NCBI GenBank assembly: GCA_964483145.1
Contig: CAZAAK010000007.1
Coordinates: 1-43,894 of the forward strand
Source: Colimorpha sp964483145
Lineage (GTDB): Bacteria; Bacteroidota; Bacteroidia; Bacteroidales; P3
Reading direction: 5' to 3'
DNA: 43,894 nt
In this document: piece by piece, positions 15,929 through 24,444 of the stretch
How the letters are laid out: each line of letters opens with the position of its first letter
Numbering within the stretch: position 1 is the first letter of the stretch
Translations under genes and position numbers: made by a program
Notes under the pieces: model-generated
Told to the model about the DNA's origin: nothing
What the model saw: the letters and a program-made list of their open reading frames with translations, nothing else
The model's database searches: none

Positions 15929-16540
15929 ATGAAAGTTTTAATCACAGGCGGCGCGGGTGGCATTGCTCAGGCTATCAAGGGTTTGCTCGAGGCCGAAGGT
16001 TATGAGGTGTGGGCTGCAACGCGGTCGGAAATGGACGTCACCGACTGCTGCAGCATCGATGCTGCCATGCGTAAGTTTACGCCCGACATTCTCGTCAACA
16101 ACGCAGGTTATGTTGTTCCCCGCTCTGTTAGGGAGATGGATTTGGAGAACACCAAGAAGCATTTCGACATTAATATTGGCGGCACTTTCTTTTGTACAGG
16201 TATTGCACTAAAGTACAATCCTGCCCTGCAGATTGTCAACATTGGCTCCGCAGCGGCCGTTGAGAGTCACGCCACTTGGAGCGAGTACTGTGCCTCCAAG
16301 GCCGCCGTAGTCATGGCCACTCGGTGTTGGGCAGAGGATGGGCTTTATGCTGTGGTCATCTCGCCAGGCCGTACCCGCACCAAGATGCGCAAGGGCTTGT
16401 TCCCTAGCGAGGATCAGGGCACTTTGCTAGAGCCCCTTGACTTTGCTAGGGTGGTGATGAAGGCCATCCACAGGGATTACGCTTCCGGCACCCATATTAT
16501 TGTGAGAAAGCAGAATGTAGAACAACTATTGAAAGAATAA
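15929..16540 (+). CDS. Short-chain dehydrogenase/reductase
   Basis: A 203-aa classical SDR. The NAD(P)-binding glycine motif is TGGAGGIA (residues 6-13), NNAG is at 57-60, and the catalytic Ser107, Tyr120 and Lys124 (YCASK) are present. A PG segment follows (SPGRTRT). It is shorter than usual (about 250 aa), with a compact C-terminus. It starts the operon SDR-TPP enzyme-cytidylyltransferase, 10 nt before the TPP gene. In Haemophilus Bcs1/Acs1 an SDR is fused to an IspD-like domain to reduce ribulose 5-phosphate to ribitol 5-phosphate, so a sugar- or polyol-phosphate substrate is plausible here, but that is inference. Confidence 0.88.
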   Translation: MKVLITGGAGGIAQAIKGLLEAEGYEVWAATRSEMDVTDCCSIDAAMRKFTPDILVNNAGYVVPRSVREMDLENTKKHFDINIGGTFFCTGIALKYNPALQIVNIGSAAAVESHATWSEYCASKAAVVMATRCWAEDGLYAVVISPGRTRTKMRKGLFPSEDQGTLLEPLDFARVVMKAIHRDYASGTHIIVRKQNVEQLLKE

Positions 16541-16550
16541 TTGCAACGAT

Positions 16551-17096
16551 ATGAACTGTTCAGAATATTTGGTCGACTTCCTCATAGCCCGAGGCGTGAC
16601 TGACGTTTTTGGCTATGCCGGCGGCTATATTGTCCCTTTCATGGACGCCCTCTACAAGCGCCGGGACGAAATCCGGACCCATGTCTGTTACCACGAACAG
16701 GGGTGTGCCCTTGCTGCCGATGGCTTCGCTCGCACTAGCGGCAAACTGGGAGTCTATTTCACCACCTCGGGGCCTGGAGCAGTGAATGCTTTTGGAGGAT
16801 TGGCCGATGCATGGTTCGACAGTGTGCCAGTGATGGGGATTTGCGGCAATGTCCCCACCAACGAGATGAAAGGATTTTCGGGCATTCGGCAGAATGGTTT
16901 TCAGGAGATGGACATTGTTTCGATGACCCGCAACATCACCAAATACTCTGTTACCGCCAATTCAGGTCTTGACTTCGACGAGATTGTGACTCGCGCCTAC
17001 AATATGGCGTTGCTTGGCCGGCGGGGAGGGGTGATTATCGATTTCCCACTCAACATCCAACAGACGGAGTACATCAATTCGAAGAAGCAACATTAG
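16551..17096 (+). CDS. Thiamine-diphosphate enzyme, N-terminal (PYR) part
   Basis: A 181-aa TPP_enzyme_N domain of the acetolactate-synthase superfamily. It has the start GVTDVFGYAGGY and the cofactor-activating Glu49 in HEQGCALAADGFAR. It also has the FTTSGPGAVNAFGG motif and ends in the strand GVIIDFPLNIQ. After LNIQ the frame continues only 12 residues to a TAG at 17094-17096. The rest of the enzyme follows in the +1 frame from 17128. The domain is complete and well conserved, so this may be one half of a split enzyme or the 5' part of a broken gene (see findings). It lies 10 nt after the SDR. Confidence 0.85.
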   Translation: MNCSEYLVDFLIARGVTDVFGYAGGYIVPFMDALYKRRDEIRTHVCYHEQGCALAADGFARTSGKLGVYFTTSGPGAVNAFGGLADAWFDSVPVMGICGNVPTNEMKGFSGIRQNGFQEMDIVSMTRNITKYSVTANSGLDFDEIVTRAYNMALLGRRGGVIIDFPLNIQQTEYINSKKQH

Positions 17097-17127
17097 TTCT
17101 ACCACTTCAGTTACAGTATAGCAGAGT

Positions 17128-18243
17128 ATGATATTCAGCCCAAAATACAAAAAGCCCGTTCTGTTGGCTGGGACAGGCGTTCGATCGGCCGGCGCTGTAG
17201 GGGAGTTGCACGAGTTCGCCAGAAAGACCAACATTCCAATACTGACCACAATGAACGGGGTAGACCTTGCTCAGGACGATCTTCACATTGGTTTTATCGG
17301 CACCCACGGCAATCGGGTAGCCAACATGATTCTGAACGAGTGTGACCTCATTGTTTCCGTTGGCGCTCGTTTGGGTCTGCGTCAGGTTGGTCGTCATACT
17401 GCCAACTTCGCCCCGCAGGCCGATTTGGTCCGTTGCGATATTGACGAGAACGAGCTCAGCCGCGACATTAAGGAAAACGAAACGAAATATTCCACCGATG
17501 CGCGCGACTTTATGCGCATGCTCCTTGCCGAGGATGTTGGCAATTTCTCCGCTTGGCGCGGGCAGTGTCTAGAGGCCAAGGAGGCTCTCAGCAGCCACGA
17601 CAGGCAACCTGGCAACAACGCCATTGAGGCCATCGGGGCTCTGTTGCCGGAGGATGCCAATGTTTCGGTGGATGTGGGGATGCATCAGTGTTGGTGCGCC
17701 CAGTCGCTTGTGCTCAAAGGCTACGGCGGCCGCATCCACATTAGTGGGGGCTATGGCACAATGGGTTGCGGGCTTCCCTTTGCCATAGGCTCCTCGATTG
17801 CCATGCAGGGGGGCAAGGCCTTTTGCATTGCCGGCGACGGAGGATTGCAGATGAATATTCAAGAGCTCGAGACTATCCGCCGTGAGAATCTCCCGATCAA
17901 GATATTTGTGCTGAACAATAGGGTTCTTGGCAAGATTAGCGAGACGCAACATTTCAACCATGGCGACCGTTTTGCCGCTACGGCAGCTTCCGGCGGCTAC
18001 ACCGTTCCCGAATTCACCAAAATTGCCCAAGCCTATGGCATTAAGGCAGCCAAACTAGCTAGCTACCAGGAGCTGGTCCAGTATAGCGAATGGGTGAACG
18101 ACAGCGAGCCTTGCCTTTTGGACATTGCCATGCCCGAGAACAGTTTGCTGACCCCAAAGATTAAGTGGGAAACCGGAAAGATCTCCCCTGCAATCCCCGA
18201 TGCAGTTGTTGCAAGGGTGCAGGAAATTCTGAGGAGGAAATGA
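17128..18243 (+). CDS. Thiamine-diphosphate enzyme, middle and C-terminal (PP) part
   Basis: A 371-aa protein that begins exactly at the linker after the PYR domain. It has a TPP_enzyme_M Rossmann domain (about 8-135; KPVLLAGTGV, then the SVGARLGLRQ motif) and a C-terminal PP domain. The latter has the ThDP-binding GDG at 236-238 and NN at 263-264, the spacing expected of the GDG-NN motif. HISGGYGTMGCGLPFAIG is also typical. It is in the +1 frame relative to the upstream half, with 31 nt between stop and ATG. Such enzymes join or decarboxylate 2-keto acids; sugar-specific relatives such as YerE act on nucleotide sugars. The reaction here is unknown. Confidence 0.88.
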   Translation: MIFSPKYKKPVLLAGTGVRSAGAVGELHEFARKTNIPILTTMNGVDLAQDDLHIGFIGTHGNRVANMILNECDLIVSVGARLGLRQVGRHTANFAPQADLVRCDIDENELSRDIKENETKYSTDARDFMRMLLAEDVGNFSAWRGQCLEAKEALSSHDRQPGNNAIEAIGALLPEDANVSVDVGMHQCWCAQSLVLKGYGGRIHISGGYGTMGCGLPFAIGSSIAMQGGKAFCIAGDGGLQMNIQELETIRRENLPIKIFVLNNRVLGKISETQHFNHGDRFAATAASGGYTVPEFTKIAQAYGIKAAKLASYQELVQYSEWVNDSEPCLLDIAMPENSLLTPKIKWETGKISPAIPDAVVARVQEILRRK

Positions 18244-18246
18244 TTT

Positions 18247-18849
18247 ATGGAGAACAGCGATAGCGTGGGTGCCATCATTTTGGCTGGTGGCAAAGGAACC
18301 CGATTCCATCGGCAAAAGCAATTTGCCATGTTTCGGGGCAAGGAACTATGGCGACATGTCTTTGACAAGGTGCTGCAACTGATTCCGCGAGAGCGCGTTG
18401 TTGTTGTAGGGGTGGATGTACCTGGTGGCGAAACCCGTAGCGGCTCAGTCATGAACGGTTTGAGGGATTTGAAGGGGTGCTCCAAGGTGCTCCTAGTAGA
18501 GGCAGCCCGTCCCCTTGTTACCATTGAGCAGTTGCGCCGGCTTATCGACACCCGAGCCGATTCCATCACCTTTGTGGCGCCTTGCGTCGACACCATTATC
18601 AAAAAGGACAAGACTTACCTCAACCGTAGCGAATGCCTGCGCCTGCAGACCCCTCAGGCTTTCAACTACGACTTGTTAGAAAAAGCTTATGCTACAGGAA
18701 AATATACCGATATGACAGACGAAACCCGCGTACTCTTTGAAGAGTACGGCCTTGCTCCCGCCTTTCTGGATGGTGGCGAAAACCTCTACAAAGTAACCTA
18801 TCCCAAGGACCTTGCTTTTCTTGAGACATATCTTACCGAATTCCTTTAG
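18247..18849 (+). CDS. Diverged IspD/TarI-type cytidylyltransferase
   Basis: A 200-aa member of the IspD family that departs from IspD at key motifs. GGKGTRF is at 14-20, RQKQF replaces PKQ, and EAARP (85-89) replaces HDAARP. The end is LYKVTYPKDL in place of NIKIT. The LQTPQAFNYDLLEKAY segment and TDETRVLFEEYGL are kept. It starts 3 nt after the TPP gene, so it belongs to the same operon. It most likely activates a polyol or sugar phosphate with CTP (as TarI does with ribitol 5-phosphate) for a surface glycan, with ispD at 14011 serving the isoprenoid pathway. Confidence 0.8.
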   Translation: MENSDSVGAIILAGGKGTRFHRQKQFAMFRGKELWRHVFDKVLQLIPRERVVVVGVDVPGGETRSGSVMNGLRDLKGCSKVLLVEAARPLVTIEQLRRLIDTRADSITFVAPCVDTIIKKDKTYLNRSECLRLQTPQAFNYDLLEKAYATGKYTDMTDETRVLFEEYGLAPAFLDGGENLYKVTYPKDLAFLETYLTEFL

Positions 18850-18989
18850 ATTGTCGGCTTTGCGCTCGTACAGCTCAGGCATGGTTTGACTTTACGGGAC
18901 CAAATGGGCATCAAGGACAGAGAACAGTTCTGTTAGCCTTTGGCCGCCAATAGTAACTAAAAAAATGCAACAATATCGATCGAAAGACT

Positions 18990-20972
18990 ATGCGAAAGTT
19001 TTTTAACAGATTGACTTCATGGTATTTTTCAAAAGGCACATTGTCTTATTGGATTGTTTTGCTAATAGATTGCATAATAGTGTTTTTTGCTGGTTATGAG
19101 GGCTTCTATGTGCAGTATGGGGGTAGCGGATTTGTCGGCCACTTCTGGCAGCAAACGTGGAGTATTCTGATTTCGGTGCTCCTTTTCTGCGTCTTTTTCC
19201 GTTTGCTCCACACCTACGATGGAGTAATCCGTTATTCATCAATGAGAGACTTGGGGCAGGTGGCGGTGGCCAATTTTGGCGGAATAGTTTCGACTTATTT
19301 GTTTGGCATAGGCGTTTCGGCAATGGGATGGGACTACATAATCCTCCCGAAAAGCGGGGGATGCATAGTAATGTTTGTTGTGGCTACGGTGCTGATGTGG
19401 TTAGAGCGAATTGTGGTTAAGATTCTTTACGATAGTGTTGTTCGTGACAGAAAGACCCAGAGGGTGTTTATCTACGGCGTGAAAGAAACGGGTGTGGCTG
19501 TGGCTAAGATGTTGCAGAACGAGGTGCCGCAACGCTTCAGAGTGGTGGGCTTTGTGAGCCCCGAAGGTGATTTGCAGACCAAATGGCTGTTGGGTGTGCA
19601 GGTGCGCAGGGATGGCCCGAAGTTGGTGGAACATATGAAAGAGGCCCATGCTTCTGTCATGATTGTGTCGCCTTGTTTGGAAGAACAGTTTCGGAGCAAG
19701 ACAGAACTGGTGGACCGGTTGATTGCAGAAGGGATTAAGATAATGATGTTTCCCATGATGGAGGACTGGAACGGCAAAAGCGAGTTGTGGCGCGAACAGC
19801 TAAAGAAAGTGAGTATCGAGGATTTGTTGCCGAGAGATAAGGTTGAGGTGGATATGGATGCTATCGGGGCTATGCTAAAGGGGAAATGTATTTTGATTAC
19901 AGGTGCAGCTGGCTCGATTGGTAGTGAGATGGTGCGTCAGATTGCCCCTTATCAGCCATTGCACTTGGTGCTGATAGATCAAGCAGAAACGCCCATGCAT
20001 AATGTCAGACGGTGGATGGGGAAGACGTTCGCACATATCCCTTGTGACACCATCGTGTCGTCGATAACCAATAAGGAACATATGGAGTGTATTTTCTCCT
20101 GCTATAAGCCTGATTATGTGTTTCATGCAGCGGCATACAAACATGTGCCGATGATGGAAGACAATCCCGCTATAGCTGTGCAGAACAATGTGTACGGCAC
20201 CCGTGTGATTGCTGACTTGGCGGTAAAGTATGGCACAAAAAAATTTGTGATGGTCTCGACCGACAAAGCAGTTAACCCTACCAATGTAATGGGCTGTTCC
20301 AAACGCATCTGCGAGATTTACTGCCAGTCGTTGAACCGTGAGATAGAAAAAATAAACAGTTCGAACACGCAGAGCCCAAAGGAGCCCAACACCCCAAGAT
20401 TGCTTCAGTACGATGGTTCGAATCCGGTTACGCAGTTCGTTACAACAAGGTTCGGCAATGTGTTGGGTAGCAATGGCTCGGTGATTCCTATTTTTAGGGA
20501 GCAGATTAAGAATGGCGGGCCTATTACAGTTACCCATCCCGAAATTATTAGGTATTTTATGCTTATCCCAGAGGCTTGCAAGCTGGTGCTTGAGGCCGGC
20601 ACAATGGGCAAAGGGGGCGAGATTTTTGTTTTCGACATGGGTAAGCCAGTAAAGATTGTAGACCTTGCCGAACGTATGATCATGCTTTCTGGCGCCAAAG
20701 ATATCAAAATCGTGTTCACCGGATTGCGAGACGGGGAGAAGCTCTACGAAGAGGTGCTGAGTGATGCGGAACGGACAAAACCGACAAGTCACCCCAAAAT
20801 TATGGTGGCTATGGTGCGGGAGTATGAATACAAAACTGCCCTAGCGAACGAAGAGAGGCTGATGGCAGCGTCCTACAGTTTTGATGATATGGGAATAGTG
20901 CGGGTAATGAAGGAAATAGTGCCGGAGTATAAAAGTCCGAGTTCGAAATATATGATACTCGACAGAAGCTAG
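18990..20972 (+). CDS. Membrane-bound nucleotide-sugar dehydratase (CapD/WbpM/PglF type)
   Basis: A 660-aa protein with four N-terminal membrane helices (about 20-35, 55-72, 92-108, 122-142) and a first nucleotide-binding-like region (CoA-binding-like, 157-255). A C-terminal extended-SDR domain of the Polysacc_synt_2 family has TGAAGSIG at 304-311, AAAYKHVP, and STDKAVNPTNVMG with SKR. This is the layout of UDP-GlcNAc 4,6-dehydratases that start modified-sugar synthesis for capsules and O-antigens. It is 140 nt downstream of the cytidylyltransferase and ends in a terminator. It may supply sugars for the same glycan. Confidence 0.92.
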   Translation: MRKFFNRLTSWYFSKGTLSYWIVLLIDCIIVFFAGYEGFYVQYGGSGFVGHFWQQTWSILISVLLFCVFFRLLHTYDGVIRYSSMRDLGQVAVANFGGIVSTYLFGIGVSAMGWDYIILPKSGGCIVMFVVATVLMWLERIVVKILYDSVVRDRKTQRVFIYGVKETGVAVAKMLQNEVPQRFRVVGFVSPEGDLQTKWLLGVQVRRDGPKLVEHMKEAHASVMIVSPCLEEQFRSKTELVDRLIAEGIKIMMFPMMEDWNGKSELWREQLKKVSIEDLLPRDKVEVDMDAIGAMLKGKCILITGAAGSIGSEMVRQIAPYQPLHLVLIDQAETPMHNVRRWMGKTFAHIPCDTIVSSITNKEHMECIFSCYKPDYVFHAAAYKHVPMMEDNPAIAVQNNVYGTRVIADLAVKYGTKKFVMVSTDKAVNPTNVMGCSKRICEIYCQSLNREIEKINSSNTQSPKEPNTPRLLQYDGSNPVTQFVTTRFGNVLGSNGSVIPIFREQIKNGGPITVTHPEIIRYFMLIPEACKLVLEAGTMGKGGEIFVFDMGKPVKIVDLAERMIMLSGAKDIKIVFTGLRDGEKLYEEVLSDAERTKPTSHPKIMVAMVREYEYKTALANEERLMAASYSFDDMGIVRVMKEIVPEYKSPSSKYMILDRS

Positions 20973-20999
20973 GATGCAGATTGTGTAGAAAAGGGTTTG

Positions 21000-21034
21000 A
21001 TCCCGGTTGCATGATTGCGGCCGGGATTTTTTTT
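21000..21034 (+). terminator. Rho-independent terminator after the dehydratase gene
   Basis: A 7-bp stem ATCCCGG/CCGGGAT closes a 14-nt loop and is followed directly by a run of eight T. It lies about 30 nt after the dehydratase stop and before the lysS promoter. Confidence 0.8.
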
Positions 21035-21055
21035 GAAATAACGGCATTTTTTTTG

Positions 21056-21063
21056 TATCTTTG
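21056..21063 (+). promoter_or_regulatory. -7 promoter element (TATCTTTG) of lysS
   Basis: A TAnnTTTG match after a T-run. The implied start is near 21070, giving a leader of about 50 nt to the lysS ATG at 21122. Confidence 0.75.
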
Positions 21064-21121
21064 CTAGTCTGTGTGTTGGCGCATTTGTATAGTAATTAAT
21101 TTATAAATAGCATATTGTAAT

Positions 21122-22843
21122 ATGGCCGAACTGACCGAACAAGAACAAATTCGTAGAAATTCGTTGAACGAATTGAAGAAACTGGGTATAGATCCTTACC
21201 CTGCTGCATTGTATGAGGTGAATGCCAAATCGAGCGAAATTTTGGAGAATTTCCCCAAGGACAATACGCTCTATCAGAACATCAGCATTGCCGGCCGTAT
21301 CATGAGCCGCCGCATCATGGGCGCTGCATCTTTTGTGGAGTTGCAGGATGCCTATGGCCGCATTCAACTCTATATCAAACGCGATGAAATCTGCCTAGGT
21401 GAGGATAAGACATTATACAACACGGTCTTCAAGCGCTTGTTGGATATTGGCGACATTATCGGCGTAACGGGTTATGTTTTTGTTACCCAGATGGGTGAGA
21501 TTTCCATTCATGTGAAGGGCTTGACGGTGCTAAGCAAGAGTTTGCGCCCCTTGCCCATTGTGAAGGAGAAAGACGGCAAGGTATATGATGCCTTTAGCGA
21601 CCCCGAGCAACGCTACCGCATGCGGTATGTGGATTTGATTGTTAACCCGCATGTCCGCGAGACCTTTATGAAGCGTGCCAAGATAGTGAACACGATGCGT
21701 GACTATTTTAACGAACAGGGCTATTTGGAAGTGGAGACACCAATTTTGCAGTCGATTCCTGGTGGCGCTGCTGCCCGCCCGTTCATCACGCATCACAATG
21801 CGTTGGATATCGACCTTTATTTGCGCATTGCCAATGAATTGTATCTAAAACGGCTGATTGTTGGCGGCTATGCTGGCGTGTATGAGTTTGCACGCGATTT
21901 CCGCAACGAGGGCATGGACCGCACCCATAACCCCGAATTTACCTGCATGGAGATTTATGTGGCCTACAAGGACTATAATTGGATGATGACCTTTGTAGAA
22001 AACATGTTGGCGCGCATCGCCAAGACCCTTCATGGCACTACCAAGGTGATGGTATGGGGCAATGAGATTGATTTTGGCGGACCTTTTCGTCGAGCCCCGA
22101 TGTGCGACCTAATTAAAGAGGCTACCGGTTACGATGTATTGCCTATGGACGAGCAGCAGTTGCGCGATACTTGCAAGGCCTTGAATATCGAGGTTGACCA
22201 AACCATGGGCAAGGGCAAGTTGATTGATGCTATCTTTGGCGAGAAGTGCGAGCCCAATCTGATTCAGCCTACCTTTGTAACGGATTATCCTATCGAGATG
22301 TCGCCTCTTTGCAAGCGGCACCGCGACAATCCCAACCTGACGGAGCGTTTCGAACTCTTTGTCAACGGCAAGGAACTAGCCAATGCCTATAGCGAGCTGA
22401 ATGACCCAATAGATCAGTTGGACCGTTTCCAAGAGCAGTTGCGTCTGAGCGAGAAGGGTGACGATGAGGCTATGTTTATTGACATGGACTTTGTGCGTGC
22501 CTTGGAGTTTGGCATGCCTCCTACTTCCGGCTTGGGCATGGGTATTGACCGCTTGGTGATGATGATGACAGGCGAGCAGAGCATTCAGGATGTATTGCTC
22601 TTCCCCCAAATGAAGCCAGAGAAGAAAGTCGCCATGACTACCGATGAGGATTTTATTGCTCATGGCATTCCCGCAGAATGGCTTCCAGTGTTGCGCAAGG
22701 CCGGTATCAACACCCTCACACAACTGAGAGAAGCCAATCCAAACAAGCTCTACAACGACCTCAATGGAATTCGCAAGAAAAACAAACTTGATATGGCATC
22801 AGTAAAAAAAGAGGATGTAGAACGCTGGATAGGCGTGGAGTAG
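21122..22843 (+). CDS. lysS: Lysyl-tRNA synthetase (class II)
   Basis: A 573-aa class II enzyme that charges tRNA-Lys. The N-terminal OB-fold anticodon-binding domain (about 55-160) includes SIAGRIMSRR and FVELQDAYGRIQLY. The catalytic core has motif 2 (FRNEGMDRTHNPEFT) and motif 3 (GMGIDRLVMMMTG). The C-terminal extension of about 60 residues (LPVLRKAGINTLTQL, then a Lys-rich end) is seen in Bacteroidota LysS and is absent from E. coli LysS. It has its own promoter and precedes a metallo-hydrolase gene by about 90 nt. Confidence 0.97.
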   Translation: MAELTEQEQIRRNSLNELKKLGIDPYPAALYEVNAKSSEILENFPKDNTLYQNISIAGRIMSRRIMGAASFVELQDAYGRIQLYIKRDEICLGEDKTLYNTVFKRLLDIGDIIGVTGYVFVTQMGEISIHVKGLTVLSKSLRPLPIVKEKDGKVYDAFSDPEQRYRMRYVDLIVNPHVRETFMKRAKIVNTMRDYFNEQGYLEVETPILQSIPGGAAARPFITHHNALDIDLYLRIANELYLKRLIVGGYAGVYEFARDFRNEGMDRTHNPEFTCMEIYVAYKDYNWMMTFVENMLARIAKTLHGTTKVMVWGNEIDFGGPFRRAPMCDLIKEATGYDVLPMDEQQLRDTCKALNIEVDQTMGKGKLIDAIFGEKCEPNLIQPTFVTDYPIEMSPLCKRHRDNPNLTERFELFVNGKELANAYSELNDPIDQLDRFQEQLRLSEKGDDEAMFIDMDFVRALEFGMPPTSGLGMGIDRLVMMMTGEQSIQDVLLFPQMKPEKKVAMTTDEDFIAHGIPAEWLPVLRKAGINTLTQLREANPNKLYNDLNGIRKKNKLDMASVKKEDVERWIGVE

Positions 22844-22931
22844 TTGGATTTTGGACTGACGGGAATTTTTGCACCCCTTGACTGGGGTGGATTGAATTGA
22901 CAGGACGAGGAACTAGTAAATAGCCGACGGT

Positions 22932-23567
22932 ATGAAACAGATCAAGCAGTTCGTATTCAACCATTTTATGGAGAACAGCTATGTTGTTTGGGATGAGGTA
23001 AGCAAAGAGGCATCGGTGATTGATCCTGGGGCTTATGGGGCTTATGAGGTGGAGGAGCTAGTGCAGTTCATCGAAAAGAACGGGCTGGATCTGAAGCACG
23101 TGTTGCTGACACATGCCCATATCGACCATGTCTGTGGTTTGAGGCAGGTGTGCGAACATTTCGGTTTGCCGGTAACTTTGCATGCCGATGGGGTGAGATT
23201 GCTTGGTAGGACAGAGGTCTACGGTCAGGTGATGCGTTTTGATAGAGTATCGGATATGAGCGATTTGAGGACGGTGCCTGTCAGCGATGGCGATAGGGTA
23301 GGGCCTTTTGAATGCCGATATGTGCCGGGGCATTGTCCGGGTAGCATGGCTTATGTGTTGCATGAGAATCGGGTGGTCTTTACTGGAGATGCACTGTTTC
23401 GCGGGAGCATTGGCCGTACCGATTTGCCAGGCGGGGACTACGACCAACTTGTTAGGAGCATCCGCTCCAAAATACTTACTTTGGACGACCTATACGAGGT
23501 GTTGCCGGGCCATGGCGATGTGTCCTCAGTAGGAGAAGAAAAGATGTACAACGGTTTCTTGCAATAG
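22932..23567 (+). CDS. Metallo-beta-lactamase-fold hydrolase (glyoxalase II-like, YcbL type)
   Basis: A 211-aa protein with the metal motif HAHIDH (His61, His63, Asp65, His66). Further ligand regions are PGHCPGSM and the FTGDALFRGSIGR loop, with GHGD near the C-terminus. This fits the glyoxalase II-like branch, a zinc hydrolase that opens thioesters such as S-lactoylglutathione-type compounds. It lies between lysS and ung on the plus strand with a small CACCCC/GGGGTG hairpin (22872-22889) upstream. The actual substrate is not predictable. Confidence 0.92.
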   Translation: MKQIKQFVFNHFMENSYVVWDEVSKEASVIDPGAYGAYEVEELVQFIEKNGLDLKHVLLTHAHIDHVCGLRQVCEHFGLPVTLHADGVRLLGRTEVYGQVMRFDRVSDMSDLRTVPVSDGDRVGPFECRYVPGHCPGSMAYVLHENRVVFTGDALFRGSIGRTDLPGGDYDQLVRSIRSKILTLDDLYEVLPGHGDVSSVGEEKMYNGFLQ

Positions 23568-23643
23568 CGTTTTATGATGGCCGTGAATGGTGGTCGGGAG
23601 GTATGTAGCGTAAGGGACATAAATCTTGCAAAATTGTGGTGAT

Positions 23644-24330
23644 ATGACAAGTGTGAATCCGAGGATAGAAGCGTCGTGGCTACAAGTGCTTAGGCCGCAG
23701 TTCGAAGCGCCATATTTTGCGCAACTCAAAGAGTTTTTGATTGCGGAGAGGCAACGGTATGTCTGCTATCCCAAAGGTAGCGATATCTTTGCCGCTTTCG
23801 ACCACACACCTTTCGACAAGGTTAAGGTTGTAATATTGGGTCAGGATCCTTATCACGAACCGGGTCAGGCGCATGGTCTCTGCTTTTCGGTACAGCAGGG
23901 GGTGGCAGTGCCTCCCTCATTGGTGAATATTATCAAGGAAGTTAATTCGGATTTGGGTATCAACATACCGTTAACCCATGGCAATCTTTCCCATTGGGCG
24001 GATCAGGGGGTGTTGCTACTCAATGCAACGCTTACGGTGCGGGCGCATCAGGCCGGTTCACACCAGCATCATGGTTGGGAGCAGTTTACCGATGCCGCCA
24101 TTCAGGCCTTGAGTCAATATCGGCAAGGTCTTGTGTTTTTGCTTTGGGGTAGTTTTGCTATTAGCAAGGCCCAGCTTATCGACAGGACAAAACATTATGT
24201 ATTCACAGCACCGCATCCATCGCCGCTGTCAGCGTATAGGGGCTTTTTCGGCTGCCGTCATTTTTCTCAATGCAATGCCATTTTAGCAAAGGAAGGGAAA
24301 GAGCCGATTAGGTGGGAAGAAATTGTGTGA
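23644..24330 (+). CDS. ung: Uracil-DNA glycosylase, family 1
   Basis: A 228-aa enzyme that removes uracil from DNA. The water-activating motif GQDPYH (Asp68 here) is followed by EPGQAHGLCFS. The leucine/His loop HPSPLSAYRGFFGCRHFS at about 190-208 is intact. The LLNATLTV and LLWGSFA segments are also diagnostic. The start is the ATG at 23644; an upstream TTG at 23626 would give a poor leader. A weak terminator lies just after the stop (about 24348-24367). Confidence 0.97.
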   Translation: MTSVNPRIEASWLQVLRPQFEAPYFAQLKEFLIAERQRYVCYPKGSDIFAAFDHTPFDKVKVVILGQDPYHEPGQAHGLCFSVQQGVAVPPSLVNIIKEVNSDLGINIPLTHGNLSHWADQGVLLLNATLTVRAHQAGSHQHHGWEQFTDAAIQALSQYRQGLVFLLWGSFAISKAQLIDRTKHYVFTAPHPSPLSAYRGFFGCRHFSQCNAILAKEGKEPIRWEEIV

Positions 24331-24347
24331 AGGCAACGCTTGAGCAG

Positions 24348-24367
24348 TAGCGAACCGCTGATTTTTT
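24348..24367 (+). terminator. Short terminator-like hairpin after ung
   Basis: A TAGCG/CGCTG-type stem with a 3-nt loop is followed by a run of six T at 24362-24367. It lies 18 nt after the ung stop. The stem is short, so this is tentative. Confidence 0.45.
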
Positions 24368-24444
24368 AATGGAAGGGGATACCTTCCCTGCGATAAACTT
24401 CTGCCTCAGAACACGGGGCCGCGTTTTTTGCAATTGGAGGAGAA

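Noticed and set aside
18934..18943. TAGCCTTTG as promoter of the dehydratase gene
   Set aside because: Spacing is one base longer than TAnnTTTG; the gene may simply belong to the upstream operon.
22872..22889. CACCCC/GGGGTG hairpin after lysS as terminator
   Set aside because: No T-run follows, so it is only a weak candidate and was not listed as a terminator.
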